From assembly GCF_029227915.1 (NCBI RefSeq), contig NC_079883.1, positions 26,906,001 through 26,970,000 on the forward strand: DNA of 64,000 nt, in the 5' to 3' direction. The notes under the pieces were generated by a model. That model did not search any database, was not told the origin of the DNA, and saw only the letters and a list, made by a program, of their open reading frames with translations. This document shows positions 34,201 through 49,200 of this stretch, piece by piece; the stretch's first letter is position 1; the number at the start of each line of letters is the position of its first letter. The DNA comes from Hydractinia symbiolongicarpus. Its lineage: Eukaryota; Cnidaria; Hydrozoa; Anthoathecata; Hydractiniidae. Made by a program: the position numbers and the translations under genes.

Positions 34201-37200
34201 TGTCAACACAGGGAGTCAAAATACACCAATTAGCAACACAGCAAACACAAAATACTGACATGCAACATGCCAACTAATAGCCATAACTTGTGATCATTCA
34301 ATTTCAAGATATCGAAATATGGATCCACGTGGAAGAGAATTAAGATTGCTTTGCAACAATTCTCAGCTTCATCAATTCACAAAATACTTCAAGGACTTGG
34401 GTTAAAAAAAAGCCAAAGTGCCAAGATTACTCAAAATTAAATTTGGCACGCTTGACATAATGCATGGTGAGATTAAAACAGCTTAAACCAATTAAAAATA
34501 TTTCAATAAAATTAGTCAAAAGTCTTACCAAACCTAGTACGTTCTTTAAATCAGAATAAAAAAAATTATTAACATGCAGTTCCAGTAAATACACGCTGGA
34601 TAACTTTGGATTGCTATCTGATACTATATCACTCCAACTAAAAGACACAGTACTGGTAGTTCGTTCTGTAATGAAAACACTGCCTTCTGTTTTCTTTTTG
34701 TCGGCTTGCAACGGATCTAAAATATTACAAATTAGTCCCAGTACATATAAGCTACAATACACAAGTCTTCGATGTATACAAAATTCTATACTGTATGTGC
34801 ATATGATAGGGGGAGGAAGGGGTTAAAATTTTAGTCTCTCCACTATAAGGAGATCAATTATATATGGAGTTATATATGGGACAATATTCGTGGTGTGGTT
34901 TTTGTCGCGTCGTATCTTTCTTTGTGGGGTGGTTTAACGTTTCGTTGAGTCATATTTGTGTTCGTCGCGGCGTATTTCACTTTGCGGCGTATTTCACTTC
35001 GTGGCGTGTTTTACTTCGCGGCGTATTTCACTTCGTGGCGTATTTTACTTCGTAGCGAAAATTTTCATGCTTTTTTAACACGAAATTACTAAATTCGTGT
35101 AGCGCTTACAAGAAATCTAAGTCACATGAATAAAGGGCAGTAAAATAAACAAAACCTTTAGTTTAGTGCTAAAAGTTATATTCTATTTTTAAGTTAGTTT
35201 TACATTTGTGATTATGAAGAAATATTATGTGTTGTGTAAGAGTTTTATGTAATAATTTATGTTTATGTAGTTAGTTTATTTGATTTTTGATATTTTCATC
35301 AGAATCCATTTAAACTACAAAATAGATAATAGATTATACAGTGTAGCATGCTTAAAATGTATAGCTAGCTAACTAAATCTATAGCTAAGAATGTATGGTT
35401 TTTTTAAAAAAAAATGACAATAATAATAGCTAGCTTTACCCAGTAGAAAGACCAAAGCCACTAGAAAGAAAGTAAAATATATTGTGTAAAAGCTTCACGA
35501 AATTAGTAATTCCGTGTAAAAAAAGCATAACTATTTCGCCTCAAAGTGAAATACCCCACGAAGTGACATACGACACGACGAAACATGAGATCACACCAAC
35601 ATGAGTAATACGCCTCGACGAAAACCATTACGCTGCGAAGAAAACCACACGACGAAGAAAGATACGACACGACGAAGAAAGATACGACACGACGAAAAGC
35701 ATTACAACGCGACGAAAACCATACACGAATATTGTCCCACATATAACTCCATGATTATAAGGAGGAGTCCACTATGAAGTGTTCGCTACATACAGGTTTC
35801 GTTATATCAGACTATGATTTTAACCAATACTGAAAAAAGCGACTGCTGTAGAGACAGGTCTGCTATAAAAGATGCTTATAATAAAAAGCCTTTCCACGTT
35901 TTCAGAGAAACTGTTTATTTTCGAAATGCAGTAAACATATAAAATATAATTCATCAGCCCTGTTTAATTAATATTTTGAGTGTAAATTTCTGCATTTAGA
36001 ATTTAGGTCTTCATTTTTTGGAGGGGTTATATAAGAGATTTTAAGAGAAGTGACCACCCTGAACAAAGAATAAGCCTAAATTATTTTAAAAATGAAGAAA
36101 CTTGAAAGCAACAGCTCAGACTGACATGGGTAAATAACAACAACAAAAAAAATGACAAGAGCCAAGATGTTAAAATTAAGGTTAAGGTTAAAGAGGATGC
36201 AGAGCAAACTCAAAAAATGTTTTGATACAGCAGGATTGTAAGGGATCTCTGTGCCACAGATAGTCAAAACTTTCTGCATTTCATTTTCACGTTATGCATA
36301 ATTGTTTTTAGCTAGTCAATTCTTGACGCATGACCCAATCACGCGTTTTGATTTTTCAAACTTGCTAAGATAAACCAAATAAATATGACCGATATATAAC
36401 ATACGTACATAAAAAACATACCAGCTAAACTTTGAACTGGAGATTTTAATTTGGCATAAAAGTCGCATCCAGATATACATTCATTTGAATTCTAAGATTT
36501 AAAATTTATATGTAAAATGTTTAATGATAAGTAGGATCACAGCCTAGTGTATGTAACAATCTAGTCTAATAAGATTTCGCCTATCATCTATTTTTCTTTG
36601 TTTTTGTTTGGAACTAAATTTCACAGCATAAAACATCTGAAAATGGAACCTTGATAAGTCTTTAACAGAAAATCTTTTTTTTTTTTGTTATTAGAGAATA
36701 CAAATGTAAGGACACTTACACAATAACCTTTACAAGCATCCAAGTCAAATGGATGTGGAACGTTACAAGCAGTCATACACTATAAACACATGATAAAATA
36801 CTATAGATACTGAAGGAAAGAGGTATCAGAAAAATATAAGAAAATAAACAAATATTTAATAACAGTTCTGATAAGTGGGAAAAATTAAGTGGAAAAAGTA
36901 CAGCACAACTTTTCTGCCAGAAAAATTTTAAACCGAATATGTACATTCTAAAAAAAAACGAATTCAAACGTTAGTTAGGAATTCAAATTAGAAACGGGTT
37001 TTTCTATTTTAGAAGAAAGGAAAAACATAAAAAATTCAATTCAAAACAATTTTTTTCAATTATTATAACATAGAAAATTGACCAGGGATTGCCCGTCATA
37101 CAAATTTTCCACATCACTATTTCGTACATCCTCAAATGGAAATTTTTAGGATGGGAGTTATTACTACGATTGCAAGTGCGATTTTAATGGGTTTTTAAAT

Positions 37201-40200
37201 ACACACATGGTAAGCCATTACTCAAATGACTTTACAATAATTTTTTTGCTGTTACAGAGGTGATCTTAACTAAAATAGTTTAAATAAATAAAATTTATTC
37301 GAAAAAAAAAATTTGAAATTAAATAAGTGGAAATTGTGGTAAAAAATATATTTTTTGGAGCCTCTGAATTTCGGTGGAAAAAGTTTTGGGATCCTTTATT
37401 TATCATTATCGGTGGAGAAATTACTCTTGATAGTTTTGATTATTATTAACAAAAGTACCACTTACATTTTTGCAAGTTTGATTAGCACAGTTCACATCAA
37501 GTATTGACGAAACATTCTTCGTAGCAGTCTCGTACTATAATCAAAATGCATAACAAACATTTTTAAAACAATATATATATATAAAGCCAGTCTTTTGACA
37601 TTTAGGTTGGCAAAGATTTAAAATGTACCTGCATACAGTATGAATATAACCGTCCCCACTCTAACCACTGATTGTTAAAAGGTCCATCACTGGATCTTCT
37701 GATCACTTGATTAGTTTTTGTTTTTAAAAAGGCGTTCGAACAAATTCTTAGGAAACCATCCTCTGTTGTGAATTTAGCTGTAAATATAAATAGTCAAAGT
37801 TAACTCAACTGACCAAACCTGTTGACATCCATCAAGGACTAAGGATAAAATGACTGGAATAATTATGAAATATAATCGCGTAATATGATGGGAAAATTAA
37901 ACAGTTATACAAATTACAAAAACTTACATGCGGAAGGAACATGTGGCGGAGGAGGTCCTAGAAAAAATGTTTATTCCAAACTATCTACTTTCTAATATTA
38001 AGTACGTACTTGTATGCATTGTAATAGTTTAACTCCTATTAAACCATTGTGCATGAAAAAATTTGCGTTGTTATGCTTATTACAGGTTTTCTACTTGCTT
38101 ATTTTGACATGACACTTGTTTACATCATCATTTTACTTTTAAATTATAACATTTCTTTCCCTCAAATAATTTGTTATTGTTTTCTTTTTCTCTTTCTATG
38201 ACACACATAATTATTAGTTAAGATGTGACCTAAATATTTTTTTTTAAACTGCAGTATAAGCAAACATACCTTTTAGCTTCAATGTTGTGTAACCAGGTTT
38301 AAAATCAGTAATATCACCACTGGTGTTTGTTTTAGGATGAATCTACATAAATAAAAAACAATTAATAATATTAATTAGGTACAATTTCATAGATTAAACT
38401 TTTAACATTAAAGCTTTCAGTGTTAGTAAGATCTATAATAAATTTCTTAACACAATGGAACATTTTGCAAAGCTAACTGCAGCCCCCATAAGAAATCACA
38501 GAAAAACAAAGCTAACATCAAACATTACATGCTAAGCCTGTAACCGTTTACCAGTAAAAACCACTCCGCAAAAATTATAAAAAAAATCATGTCTCTTTAA
38601 TTTACTGAAATAGATTAGGTAATGCTAAATTTGAAAAAATGGCTCAACTCTTGTGAAAATAAAACAAATATTAATGAATTTCTTCACAAAAAAAAAATCA
38701 CAAATTTTTCAACAGAAACAGAAGGATCAAGATAGGTTTGTTTAAAAGCTATGATATTAAGAAAAGAAAAAATCAACTTTTTTTAAGAACGTCTGACCAA
38801 CTAAAGGTACCAACATCTATATACAGAGGACCAAATTGTACTGGTTAATCACAGTATCGTTAAAGAACATTGTAAAAATATAATTATTAGGTGCACTAAA
38901 AACACAAACCTGAACTGCAAAAAATAATCCACCAGTTTCAACATTAACATCTTTTAAGACATAACTTGTATTTTCCTACCATAAAAGTTTTTAAAAAATT
39001 TATAAAAAATTTCAATATAACACAATGACGTTTGCATTTAAAAATATACTTAATTAAAAACGAAATTTATGACGACTTACTGCAGCTATGTTTATTCTAC
39101 CAAATTCTCTTTTCATAAGAACAAGTACTGAAATTTTATGACCTTCTCCCCATCGTAGTACATAATATTGCAGTGGAGAAGCTGTGAAAGGCCTGCTCCA
39201 AATAATTCCAATGTCATACGACATACTTTCACACTTGGAGCATGTCACATTTACAAAACCATTTGAACAGAGTGTCGACACGAGTCTTGAACATCTTTTA
39301 TCTAGGACTTTAATGGTTATGTTGGTAACTGGTTGGTCTGTTGGTTCTAAACAAAAAAATAACAAAAAATAGTTTCAGTTAGTAACTATTAAAGAAAGTA
39401 TTTTCAAATGGCCCTTACCAAAATTAACATTAGAGGCAAAATGAAAAAAAAACAATGTAATTTTTGATGATAAAAACCGCAATGTGTGATATACCATACA
39501 AAATCTTTTTGAAGAACTTATATACCAAATAGAGAACACAAAAAAAAGTGCTAGAGAAATAAAAATGCCCTTTCTTACTTGGTGTTGTTGGTAAAGGTGG
39601 ACATTCATAATTTGGTACAGTCTCGCAACCTGTTAGAAAGACATAGACTCATAAGTTTAAAACTATGTAAAATAAACCTAAAGTTAGAAAGGAAGGGAAA
39701 AGGGTTTTTTTTTTCACTTTTCACTATTTTGCACAAAAAAAGTTTGTTACATCAATTACACCCATTTGTTTTACTACTTCTTTCTTCTTATTTAAATTAA
39801 ACATGCAAAAAGTCATACCAACGAAGTATTTTGTACTGATTTGTCATCGAGTTGCTTTAGAAAGGTATGTTAGGGAGGAAGGGTATAAGGTATTTTAAGC
39901 AGATTTGTCATCTACATGCTTTACAGAAACATATCTCCAACCACATATCATACAAAATTCCACTTTTTTCTATACCTTCATACTTCACATACTGGACAGC
40001 TGTATCTCCTAAAAGACATCCTCCATAAAGAGTGTTGACCTAACATAAAGTGATATACAACTTTATAATCAACTTTACATTTAACTATATATTTAAACAA
40101 GAGATTGCTATTAAGTTAATACCAACATTTTCTTTAGCAAGAAAATTATCAGAACAATATCAGGAAAAAATATGTAAACCAAAAAATTTGGAAGCAAGAA

Positions 40201-43200
40201 AGGCAAAAAGACCAAACTTCGTCCCTTAGTTTTAAAAGAAAGTCAAGAACATTTGATGTATTTTTTATCTTAAAGGTGATTGTTTTAAAAAAACAACAAG
40301 AAGCCCTGGGGGTTCTAAGAATTTCCGCGCGCTACCAAAATATTTGATGAAAACCTGCTAACTCGTTGTGTTATTGTGCCAAACATTCGAAGGGGTTTGG
40401 TGCATGAACCTCTGAAGATAAATCAAAATTTTGATGTGACCATCATTTTCAGCATACTTTTTTTATTAACTGTGTCAATTTTTGTCGAAAATAAAGCAGT
40501 TTTAATTTTTGGATAAATTTTGGCCTAAAGTGACATTTAGGTGACAAAAAATCAAACTTTTGTACTATCATCATTTTTAGCATACTTTATTTGTTAACTG
40601 TGCCAGATTTAGACGAAAATAAAGTGGTTTTAATTTTTGGACCAATTTTGGCCTAAAATGACATTTAAGGTGGCAAAAAACCAAAATTTTGATGTCACCA
40701 TCATGCTCACCATACTTTTTTTGTTAATTGTGCCAAAATTTGTCAAAAATAAAGTAGTTTTACTTTTTGGACCAATTTTGGCCTTTAATGACATTTAGGT
40801 GACAAAAATCAAAATTATTATGTCACCATTATGTTCAGCATACTTTTTTGTTAACTGTGCCAAATTTTGTCGAAAACAAATACCAATTTTGGCCTGAAAC
40901 GTCATTACGAGACTTCCCAGTAGTTAAGGAGCTTGGGTACGAAGCTTACATCTATGACGGACGAATGTGAAATCCCAGGGTCGATTTTTTCTCAAAAAAT
41001 GCTCCGAAAGAAAAAAACGACGGTTTTAAAAAATTTCCTACGCCTTCGGGCGCGGAAATTCAAAAATCTTAAAAGATGTTTTTTGTTTACCTTTACTTCG
41101 ATCAAACATGATTTTAAATCATCTTGGTCAGTATTAGCTTGTGATACTGTCACTTGTGTATTATTCTAAAAAACATTACATTACCATTACTTTAAATTTT
41201 TCCAATCAACAAGAAAACTGTAACAAAATAGAACTTACAACAGATGTTTCAAATTCATTTAAAATGAATCCTCTTTGCACCAATCTTTGGAAATTTTCCA
41301 GGTTGGAACAATTAGCTATGCCAACTTCCACTTTAACTTTAACATCAACACTTCCAAGTAAATCAACCTCTGAAACCACAGTTACAAAATAATCAGAACA
41401 AACACACATTTGCTATAAGTTTTTTAATCTAATTCAATGGATTAGGAAAGAAATGATCATTTTTTTATAAATCAAAAAAATACATAAGGGCCAATAAAAT
41501 GGTGAGTCAGTGAATAATAAATATGTGAATGTGTATTGTAATATAAATACCTTGTGGTGGCAACCAACTAATGTTCCAAGCAATCCTACTTTGTGCAAGC
41601 AGGGACTTGCTTTTTATGTAACGTGGTGCAGGATTTATTGTTAGGCTGCGTACAGCGCTAAAGGGTATCATTTCTAAAATAGATTAAAATAATATTTTTG
41701 GTTGAAATTTATATATTTATTTTAATTTTACAACTTTTAGCAAAGATAAGATAAAAAAATTTGGAATCATACTCGTCATATTGCTTTGTAAAAATACACT
41801 TCTGTCATAACCATTATAATTGATAGAATATACGCGCAAGCTGTACATAGTGTCCAGAAATTTGCCATATAGCTGATAACTTGAGCAGATATTAGACAAT
41901 GTAATGGTTCGAATAGTTCTGGTCATCTAAAACACCAAGGTTAAAATAAACAACTATGTTATATATTTAGAAACAATCGAATTGGCAACCTTGTGTTTTA
42001 GGTTAACAATTTATATTTTGCTTTGGGATTGTGCACTTTTATATACCGAACAACGGTTAAATTAAGAAGAAAATTGAGAGCAAAACTTAACTCCAACTTC
42101 AAGGAATACAAGATTGGCAAAAATTTGCTAATGTGACTCAAAATTTTTTGTTTACACATCTCCATTCACCTTGTTTTGTTTTTTGTTTTTGCTAAGCACC
42201 AGCGTGAATTAGACAGACTGCATTATTTGTAAATCTGCATTATATGTTAAACAAATGTACTTACAAGACCTAAAACATTCTTTAAGTCTGGTTTATATGT
42301 ATTATTAGATTCCAGAACAATTAAATATACACTGGGCAGCTTTGCTGAGCCTTCGGGTGATATGCTTGGCCATTTAAAAGTGACACTAGTTTTATTCTTC
42401 TTAACAATGTTGACATAGCGAGACAAATAATGGGGTGTAATACTAGCATTCACGAATCCATCTATGAAAAATATACGCAGGCATAATGTGAAATAAATTT
42501 AAAAGATTCATTAAACATTTAATACCAACTAGAAGTTTTATTTTACACAAGTCATTATAAATATTAAAAACTGTAATGCTTAAATTTATTTAAATTTTAT
42601 TAACCTGTTGCCAATACATTGTTATTATTCGTTTGGTTGTAAAATGTACATCCCTGTTGGCATTCATCTGAACTCTAAAGATCATAATAAATAAACATGA
42701 AAAGATCTCTGTATTAACACTTTTAGATCAACATAGAAATACGAAAACTTTCATTTTAAAAAGAGGGTATCTGAAATCACAATTTAGCAGCATGGTGCTT
42801 CCATAAAAATAGTTGACATGTTGACATCTAGTGATATAGAAATTTTCTAATCCTGGTCTGAAAAGTAATTAAATTTTCTTGACTTTCAGTGATGGACAAA
42901 AACACTTTACCAAGTAAGAAAAAGTAAAATAGAAATGTGAACTAAGATGGAGTATCTACCCCGTACACATATGTGCAAGAGCAGAAAAATTGCATTGCTT
43001 AAGTGGTGCATCAAACACCTACCATCAGCTCTTAGCTTTCTACTGTTAGATCAGTTTACCCAAGATGTGTTACTCATGTGCTGGGCCTGGTTTTAAACTT
43101 GAAACTAGTGATTTGCCCATGAGTTCTCTACTGGATGAGTTCCATGGGTAAAATGAGGTTAATTAAGTCTTTAATGTTAAAAATGTAAAACTACTTACGC

Positions 43201-46200
43201 AAGCATTAAAACATTTTGAAACATCAAAAGGCAATGAAATATGACACGCCTTCATACACTATAAAAAAAGTTGCTTTTTTTTAAAATGGCAACATGGAAA
43301 AACAAATAGATAAAGTTTTATATCTGATAAAACTCAACATTAATAAATCCAAACGCTTACCTGTCGACATTTTATGCTTTCACATTTGGAATACATTGAT
43401 GTTGATATATTTTTTGAGCCAAAGTCATACTAAAGACAAGCATTATTTTCCAAATTATATACTGATTGAAAATAAAGCCATCACATAAAAGCATGTTTTT
43501 TTAATTTATTAAAAGAAAATTTGTCAATTTTTAATTTATAAATAAATGATTTTGATTTTCTAGCTCACTCCTTTCCTTTAGACTTAACAAAGAAAACATT
43601 ACTGTCCAAGATTAAAAAAATTAACAACAACAAAACAAATAAAACTGATATTGGCAATTAAAACATGTTTCAAGTAAGACATAATTACAGGACCAAAAAC
43701 TTTTATTTCATTTTATTTTATAGGTTTGCGTTTTTTTACCTTATAACAAGTTTTTTATCAGCCAAGTTATTGCAGGTACACATAAACAAACATCAGATAC
43801 ACATAAACAAACATCGGATACACATGAATGAGCATCAGGTACACATAAACAAACATCAGATACACATGAATGAGCATCAGATACACATAAACAAACATCA
43901 GATACACATGAATGAGCATCAGATACACATAAACAAACATTGGATACACATGAATGAACATCAGATACACATAAACAGACATCGGATACACATGAATGAG
44001 TACAGGTACACATAAGCGAACATCGGATACACATGAATAAACATCAGGTACACATAAGCGAATATCAGATACAAATAAAAGAACATCAAATACACAAAGG
44101 CGCATCAGATACATATAAACATCAAATACAAATCAAATGAATAGCCAATCTGGATTTTTTTTGTTTGTTTGTGTGGTGGAGGAATCAACATTTAATCTTT
44201 CAGTTGTTATCTTAAAAATATTTTTCAATAATTAACAAACATATTTCAGCTTTCCAGCCAAGTAATTACTAAAATTACATGTGTTTTAGCTTTTTCAACT
44301 GGTTCAATTGGTACATGTTGTATACTCTTACCTGCATACAAAAAGAATATAATCTTCCCCATTTAAACCAATCATCTTTAATACCGTTTTCTCCATCGCT
44401 TATTTGATTCGTTTTGGGCATAGTAACAAAATTGTTTGAACACAAACTTAAGAAACCATCAGCTGTTTCATATTGATCTAAAACAATTTTATTTATATTT
44501 AGTTGAATAAGAGAAATAATATTAAAAACTAACTGTAAGGTCTATGGAAGAATTCACTTAAGCCTCTGATAACATATTAAAATGCTTGCCTTCCAATTAC
44601 TCGTTACTTCTTTTTGTCAGTAATATTTCCAAAGATAATAATAAGGAAGTTTTCTCAGCTCTGGAAATTGCTTAATTATATCTTATGACATGACTATATT
44701 CTAAGTCAGGCAAAAACGCTAACATGATTTAAAAAAAACAGGTAATAGGAAATGTTTTATGGCTGCTATTAAAGAAATCACCTTTGCTTAACACAAACAC
44801 ACAGACGCAATATGCTTAGGAATATGCATGGAAAGAAATAAATTATACCTGGTTGGTTTACGACAAATACTTTTTTTTCAGGTACTAAAAAATATAAATT
44901 CCATCATTTACTTCTATTCCAATTGTTATTAAAAAACATCAAAATAAAAAAGTAATTATAAGCTAAATACATTTTAATTTTATAACGCTATAGCCTCGAG
45001 ATTTTCCTATGCCAAGTGTTGACGTTTGTGCATAGACCTATAAAAATTAGAACATTTTTTATCTGACAAAAATAATAAGAGAATAACATTTTATTTGTTA
45101 ACTAATATTTCAAAGTTTACCTGAACAATCAAGTCTCCCACAGGAACATCGTGTATTATATAGGTTGTGGTACTCTGAATATAAAACAGGCTTTTGTAAA
45201 TAATTAAAAAGTTTGTTACAGTAAAAGAGATTTCTGTTCTGCTGAACATATTGTCACAGGATGTTTCACCTATAACTTTTATTTACTTAATAACACTGTA
45301 CATGCTGTAGAATAAACCTCTTTATAAGAAAAAAAACATTGAGAAAAAAAATACATTAATTCAGTAAAGCACCAATATGATGCAATAATGGAGCTTCAAT
45401 CCTCATCATTATTATTCATCCTACCCCCAGTTTAGATAATACACAATAAGTATTAGAGCACATACCCCTAATTGCAGGCCAATTTTATATTAGCAGTGTC
45501 ACATTTTTTAATACTCAGAAAAAAGGAAACCCCAATAAGGGCAAATTACCTAAGCCTGAGTTAGTGTTAAGTCTAATATGTTCAGTGGTGAGGAGTCACT
45601 CACAAATGCATATCGTTTTGTCATGAGTGTAGCATAAATAGGCATAGACAGTGGATAATTTTAAAAAAATTAAAACTTACCGGAGAAATGTTGGTTTTAT
45701 TGAATTCTTTCCTTATGAGAAAATTTTTGTTAAAATAAACACCAGTTCCCCATCTAACTACATAATGTTGAATAGGAGATAATGTGACAGGCTTTTTCCA
45801 TGCAACAGCTACATTAAACACTGCACTGCTGCATTTTAAACATGAATCATCACCACATTGTGTTTGTATAAGGGCAGTGCACTTTTCTTGAGATTTTGTA
45901 AGTTGGACTTCACTGTTGGATATTGGTTGATCAGTGGGTTCTAAGTACAATGAATAATTATTGTTTTTGTTTGATGATATGTATTTTTTCTCTTTATTAT
46001 AAGTATATAGTACTCACTTGCAGTTGTAGTTGTAGTTGTCTGCATCAGATGGCAACCATATTTCTTGATCATGTGGCACCCTGTAGAAAGCAAAATTTAA
46101 ACGAAATCTAATTGACTTTGGGCAGAAAAATTAAAGGTATGATGCACATATCACTTAAAATGTATGGAGAGAAAAACTGTAGGATGCACAACAACAAAAT

Positions 46201-49200
46201 ACCGTTATAATAACATGAAAATAATGCAAATCTTTGATGAAATGACATGACGCTCTGAAATATTGTTATTTTGTCTAAAATTACTGGTAATCATATCAAC
46301 ATTTTCCTTCTCATAATGTTAGAACTAAGAAAGTACAGTGGCTGATAAAGGAAAATATGTCCACATAATGTAGCAGATAGTCAGGAATAATCGCACAAGC
46401 AATTAAATGTTGTTGGTATCAAAGGTACATTACTTATCAAATAAGAAACATTAAAAAATCAATACCCTTTCTACAAATAAAATATATATTATATGATATA
46501 ATACAATATTATATAATACAATATATATTATATGATTTTCTAAAGTAGAAAAAGGTTAATCTCTTATAATAATACGAAGCTTTTGTCTTTCTGTCTGTGA
46601 CTTTTGCAAAGTCGATTATATTTTTTTTACAATTTTCCTAAACAAAGTCTATAAAACATTGCCTATAAAATTGTTTTGCAAAACTTTGGTGCTAAAATAA
46701 TAGTAACATCAAAAAAAGTATATTAAGATTAGTGAAGCCATTGCAGTTTTAAGTTTAAGGCTAAATAACTTTGTAATAACTGACGTCATCGCCTGCGTGG
46801 GTAACTAAGGACTACCGACCAATTTCCTAAAGCGGGGTTAACCCACCAGTTTTGGAAAAGATAGGGTAATGATGTCATTAAAATCCCTTTAAATCCCCAA
46901 TCTCTGTAACTGTTTGTTAAAAGTACATGATCCTATACATTCTCTTGATCAGCTTTTCAAGCTCAATACAATGGAGGCATTGCTGACGTCAAAAAAATTT
47001 TGATCTCTGTAACATTGTTCCAGAATGAAAATTGTAATAACTAGTCAATAGTTGATTCAATAAGGAACAATTAAGAACAATCTATTTAGGTGTTTCAGGG
47101 GATGAAATTTAGTCACTTTTCATCATTTTTAGTTGGATAGAAATAGTTCAATCAAATATTTTACTAACCTTCGTATTCAACACGCCCTATCGCAGTATCT
47201 CCAGTTATACATGAACCAATTATTGTTTTGATCTAAAATACACATTATGAGAAAAAGATATTTACATAAAAGAATTTATCTTCACGTTTTGCAAAAATTA
47301 AAATATTCGTAGACAAATTACCTCAACTACAAGTGTACAACCCTGCAATGAATCCTGACTAGTGGTGTCAAATGATACTTGCAATGGTAAAGTATCCTTT
47401 AAAAAAGAAAAAATAATGTAAGAAATTTATTCTAACACATTAGTTAAGAACTCCGTAAAACACCATGTCTATTTTCTACAAGCTTATTTGAGAGCAAAGT
47501 AATAAGGTCAATCACTATTTTTTTGATAAAATTGATGACACCAGAATAGCAATTGTACACTTTTAGTACATATTAAAAAACATGGGACATTCCACATAGA
47601 TGACTTCAACAGATAAAAAAAGAAAGAAAAAAAATCAGAATCTCCTTTTCCTGATTCTTTCGTTTTGAACATAAAATATTTAAAATACATATAATTCGAA
47701 TTAATTAAAGTTACTGTTTGACCTACAAAACATGTCAAAAGCTTTATTTTTAGCTCCAGAAAAGTACTGAAATCAGCAATGTGAATTCTTAAAAGACAAT
47801 AACAGCTTCTCTAAGTCCTGTCCAAACTACAAATCTGTTAGCTGTATTATAAAAATATTATAAAAATATGAGAATAGAAATAATATGACATATATCAATC
47901 AAAATGACATATGCAAAACAACAATTTACATTTTAGGACTTTTTAAGTACAATTTATACATTTGAGACACAAACTATAAGCAATATGGGTGTTTTAGGTA
48001 ACAAAATGCATATCACTTTTTCCCAAAATATTTAAGATAAATAGTTGGGGTACTTAAGGACAAATAAGAAAAATTTAAGTTATTTTAAGTTTTTAAAATT
48101 GGTACCAACCCTGTAAAATATTTTAAGCACTCAAAGCCCAGTGTTTATTAGAAGTAACCATTGCGATTGAAAAGCATGTCTAATAAGACACTGATTACTT
48201 GTACATAATGTATAGACCCTTTCTTTGTACAAATCGTTTATAAAATATTCAAAAGGGGTTAAAAAAGGAGCTGTTGATTTTCAAATGCAATTCACCAACG
48301 TTATTATGTTAGAGAAGAGTAATGAATGTAAATAATGTAATTAAAAGTGAAGAGACCAAATTACACCTTAGAAATAGGTGGAAATAACTGCCACTTTCTG
48401 GCATTTCCCAAATTATTCTTCAAACACACCATTCTATACATTATTTCCATCAGCATTTTCAAGATCTAATAGAAGCTATTGTTAAAAAAAATTCTCAGAT
48501 TGACGAGTTGTTGCTGACATCATTAAAAAGTTTGCAATCCATTATATGCTACCTACTTGTAAAATTATACACAAAGAGATAATGCGCAACGAGGATGTGC
48601 TGTAGAATTTTACATTGATCTTTATAGTACTGCGCTGTACAAGATCTAACTTCAGATAGCATATTCGTTTATCTAATATTTTTACTCTGGATATTTCAAC
48701 AAGTGTTTCATGCAGCAGAAGTTGCTATTTCGATGAATTCTGGGAATTCATCGAAATAGCCTATTGTTAGAAAATACCAATTAACAAAAAACACCACACA
48801 CTCTTTCTTTGCAAGTTCATTGAAAAAAACAAAACCTAATAAAAAATATTATGCTAGAGCTTGTAAAAATTTTTCTTGTTTATTATACATTCTTAAGGTA
48901 GCAGTAACCTTTTTAAAAATCGGACTTTTTTTTTACAAAATTAGTTACGAAAGGTTATTTTCAGACTATATAACCATATTTTTTCTGTTATAACACACTT
49001 GTCACGATTTTATAGCTAAAATACTATTATCTTTCAACAAAAATATTCAGCCTCAACAATTCCTCCTTAAAATAAAATTCATAAATAATTATTTAAATTT
49101 TTCAGACATGCTTGGTGAACCATGCAGCCATGATATGGTGTGGGAAAATCTTTTTATTCAGAATTTTTTTCTTTTACCAGCGTTCGATGCAGCAAGGGGG

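Larger units (their letters stand above)
28618..37777 (-). other. RTK ectodomain module C (exons 31-45)
   Basis: Exons: 37777-37629, 37534-37466, 36779-36720, 36491-36422, 34716-34529, 34148-33992, 33908-33786, 32444-32311, 31780-31706, 31172-31109, 30758-30705, 30231-29948, 29484-29422, 28912-28837, 28662-28618. It repeats the same series: [11 protein letters not shown]...[78 protein letters not shown] and [12 protein letters not shown]. Exon 45 encodes a proline-rich stem (IQPPPPVIG) leading into the membrane exon. Introns here are loaded with minisatellites and one foldback element. Confidence 0.9.
37928..44477 (-). other. RTK ectodomain module B (exons 16-30)
   Basis: Exons: 44477-44332, 43429-43361, 43258-43199, 42674-42605, 42461-42265, 41926-41773, 41673-41551, 41369-41239, 41165-41091, 40039-39976, 39629-39579, 39346-39081, 38975-38910, 38342-38270, 37957-37928. 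The order of motifs repeats module [12 protein letters not shown]...[13 protein letters not shown], then [56 protein letters not shown]-type strand, [29 protein letters not shown] and a VQ/linker end. This module is the most compact, with introns mostly of a few hundred bases. Confidence 0.9.

Noticed and set aside
43665-44114. Repetitive frames (HINKHQIH-type and CVSDVC-type) on both strands
   Set aside because: They come from a 21-bp intronic minisatellite with no start context or domain.
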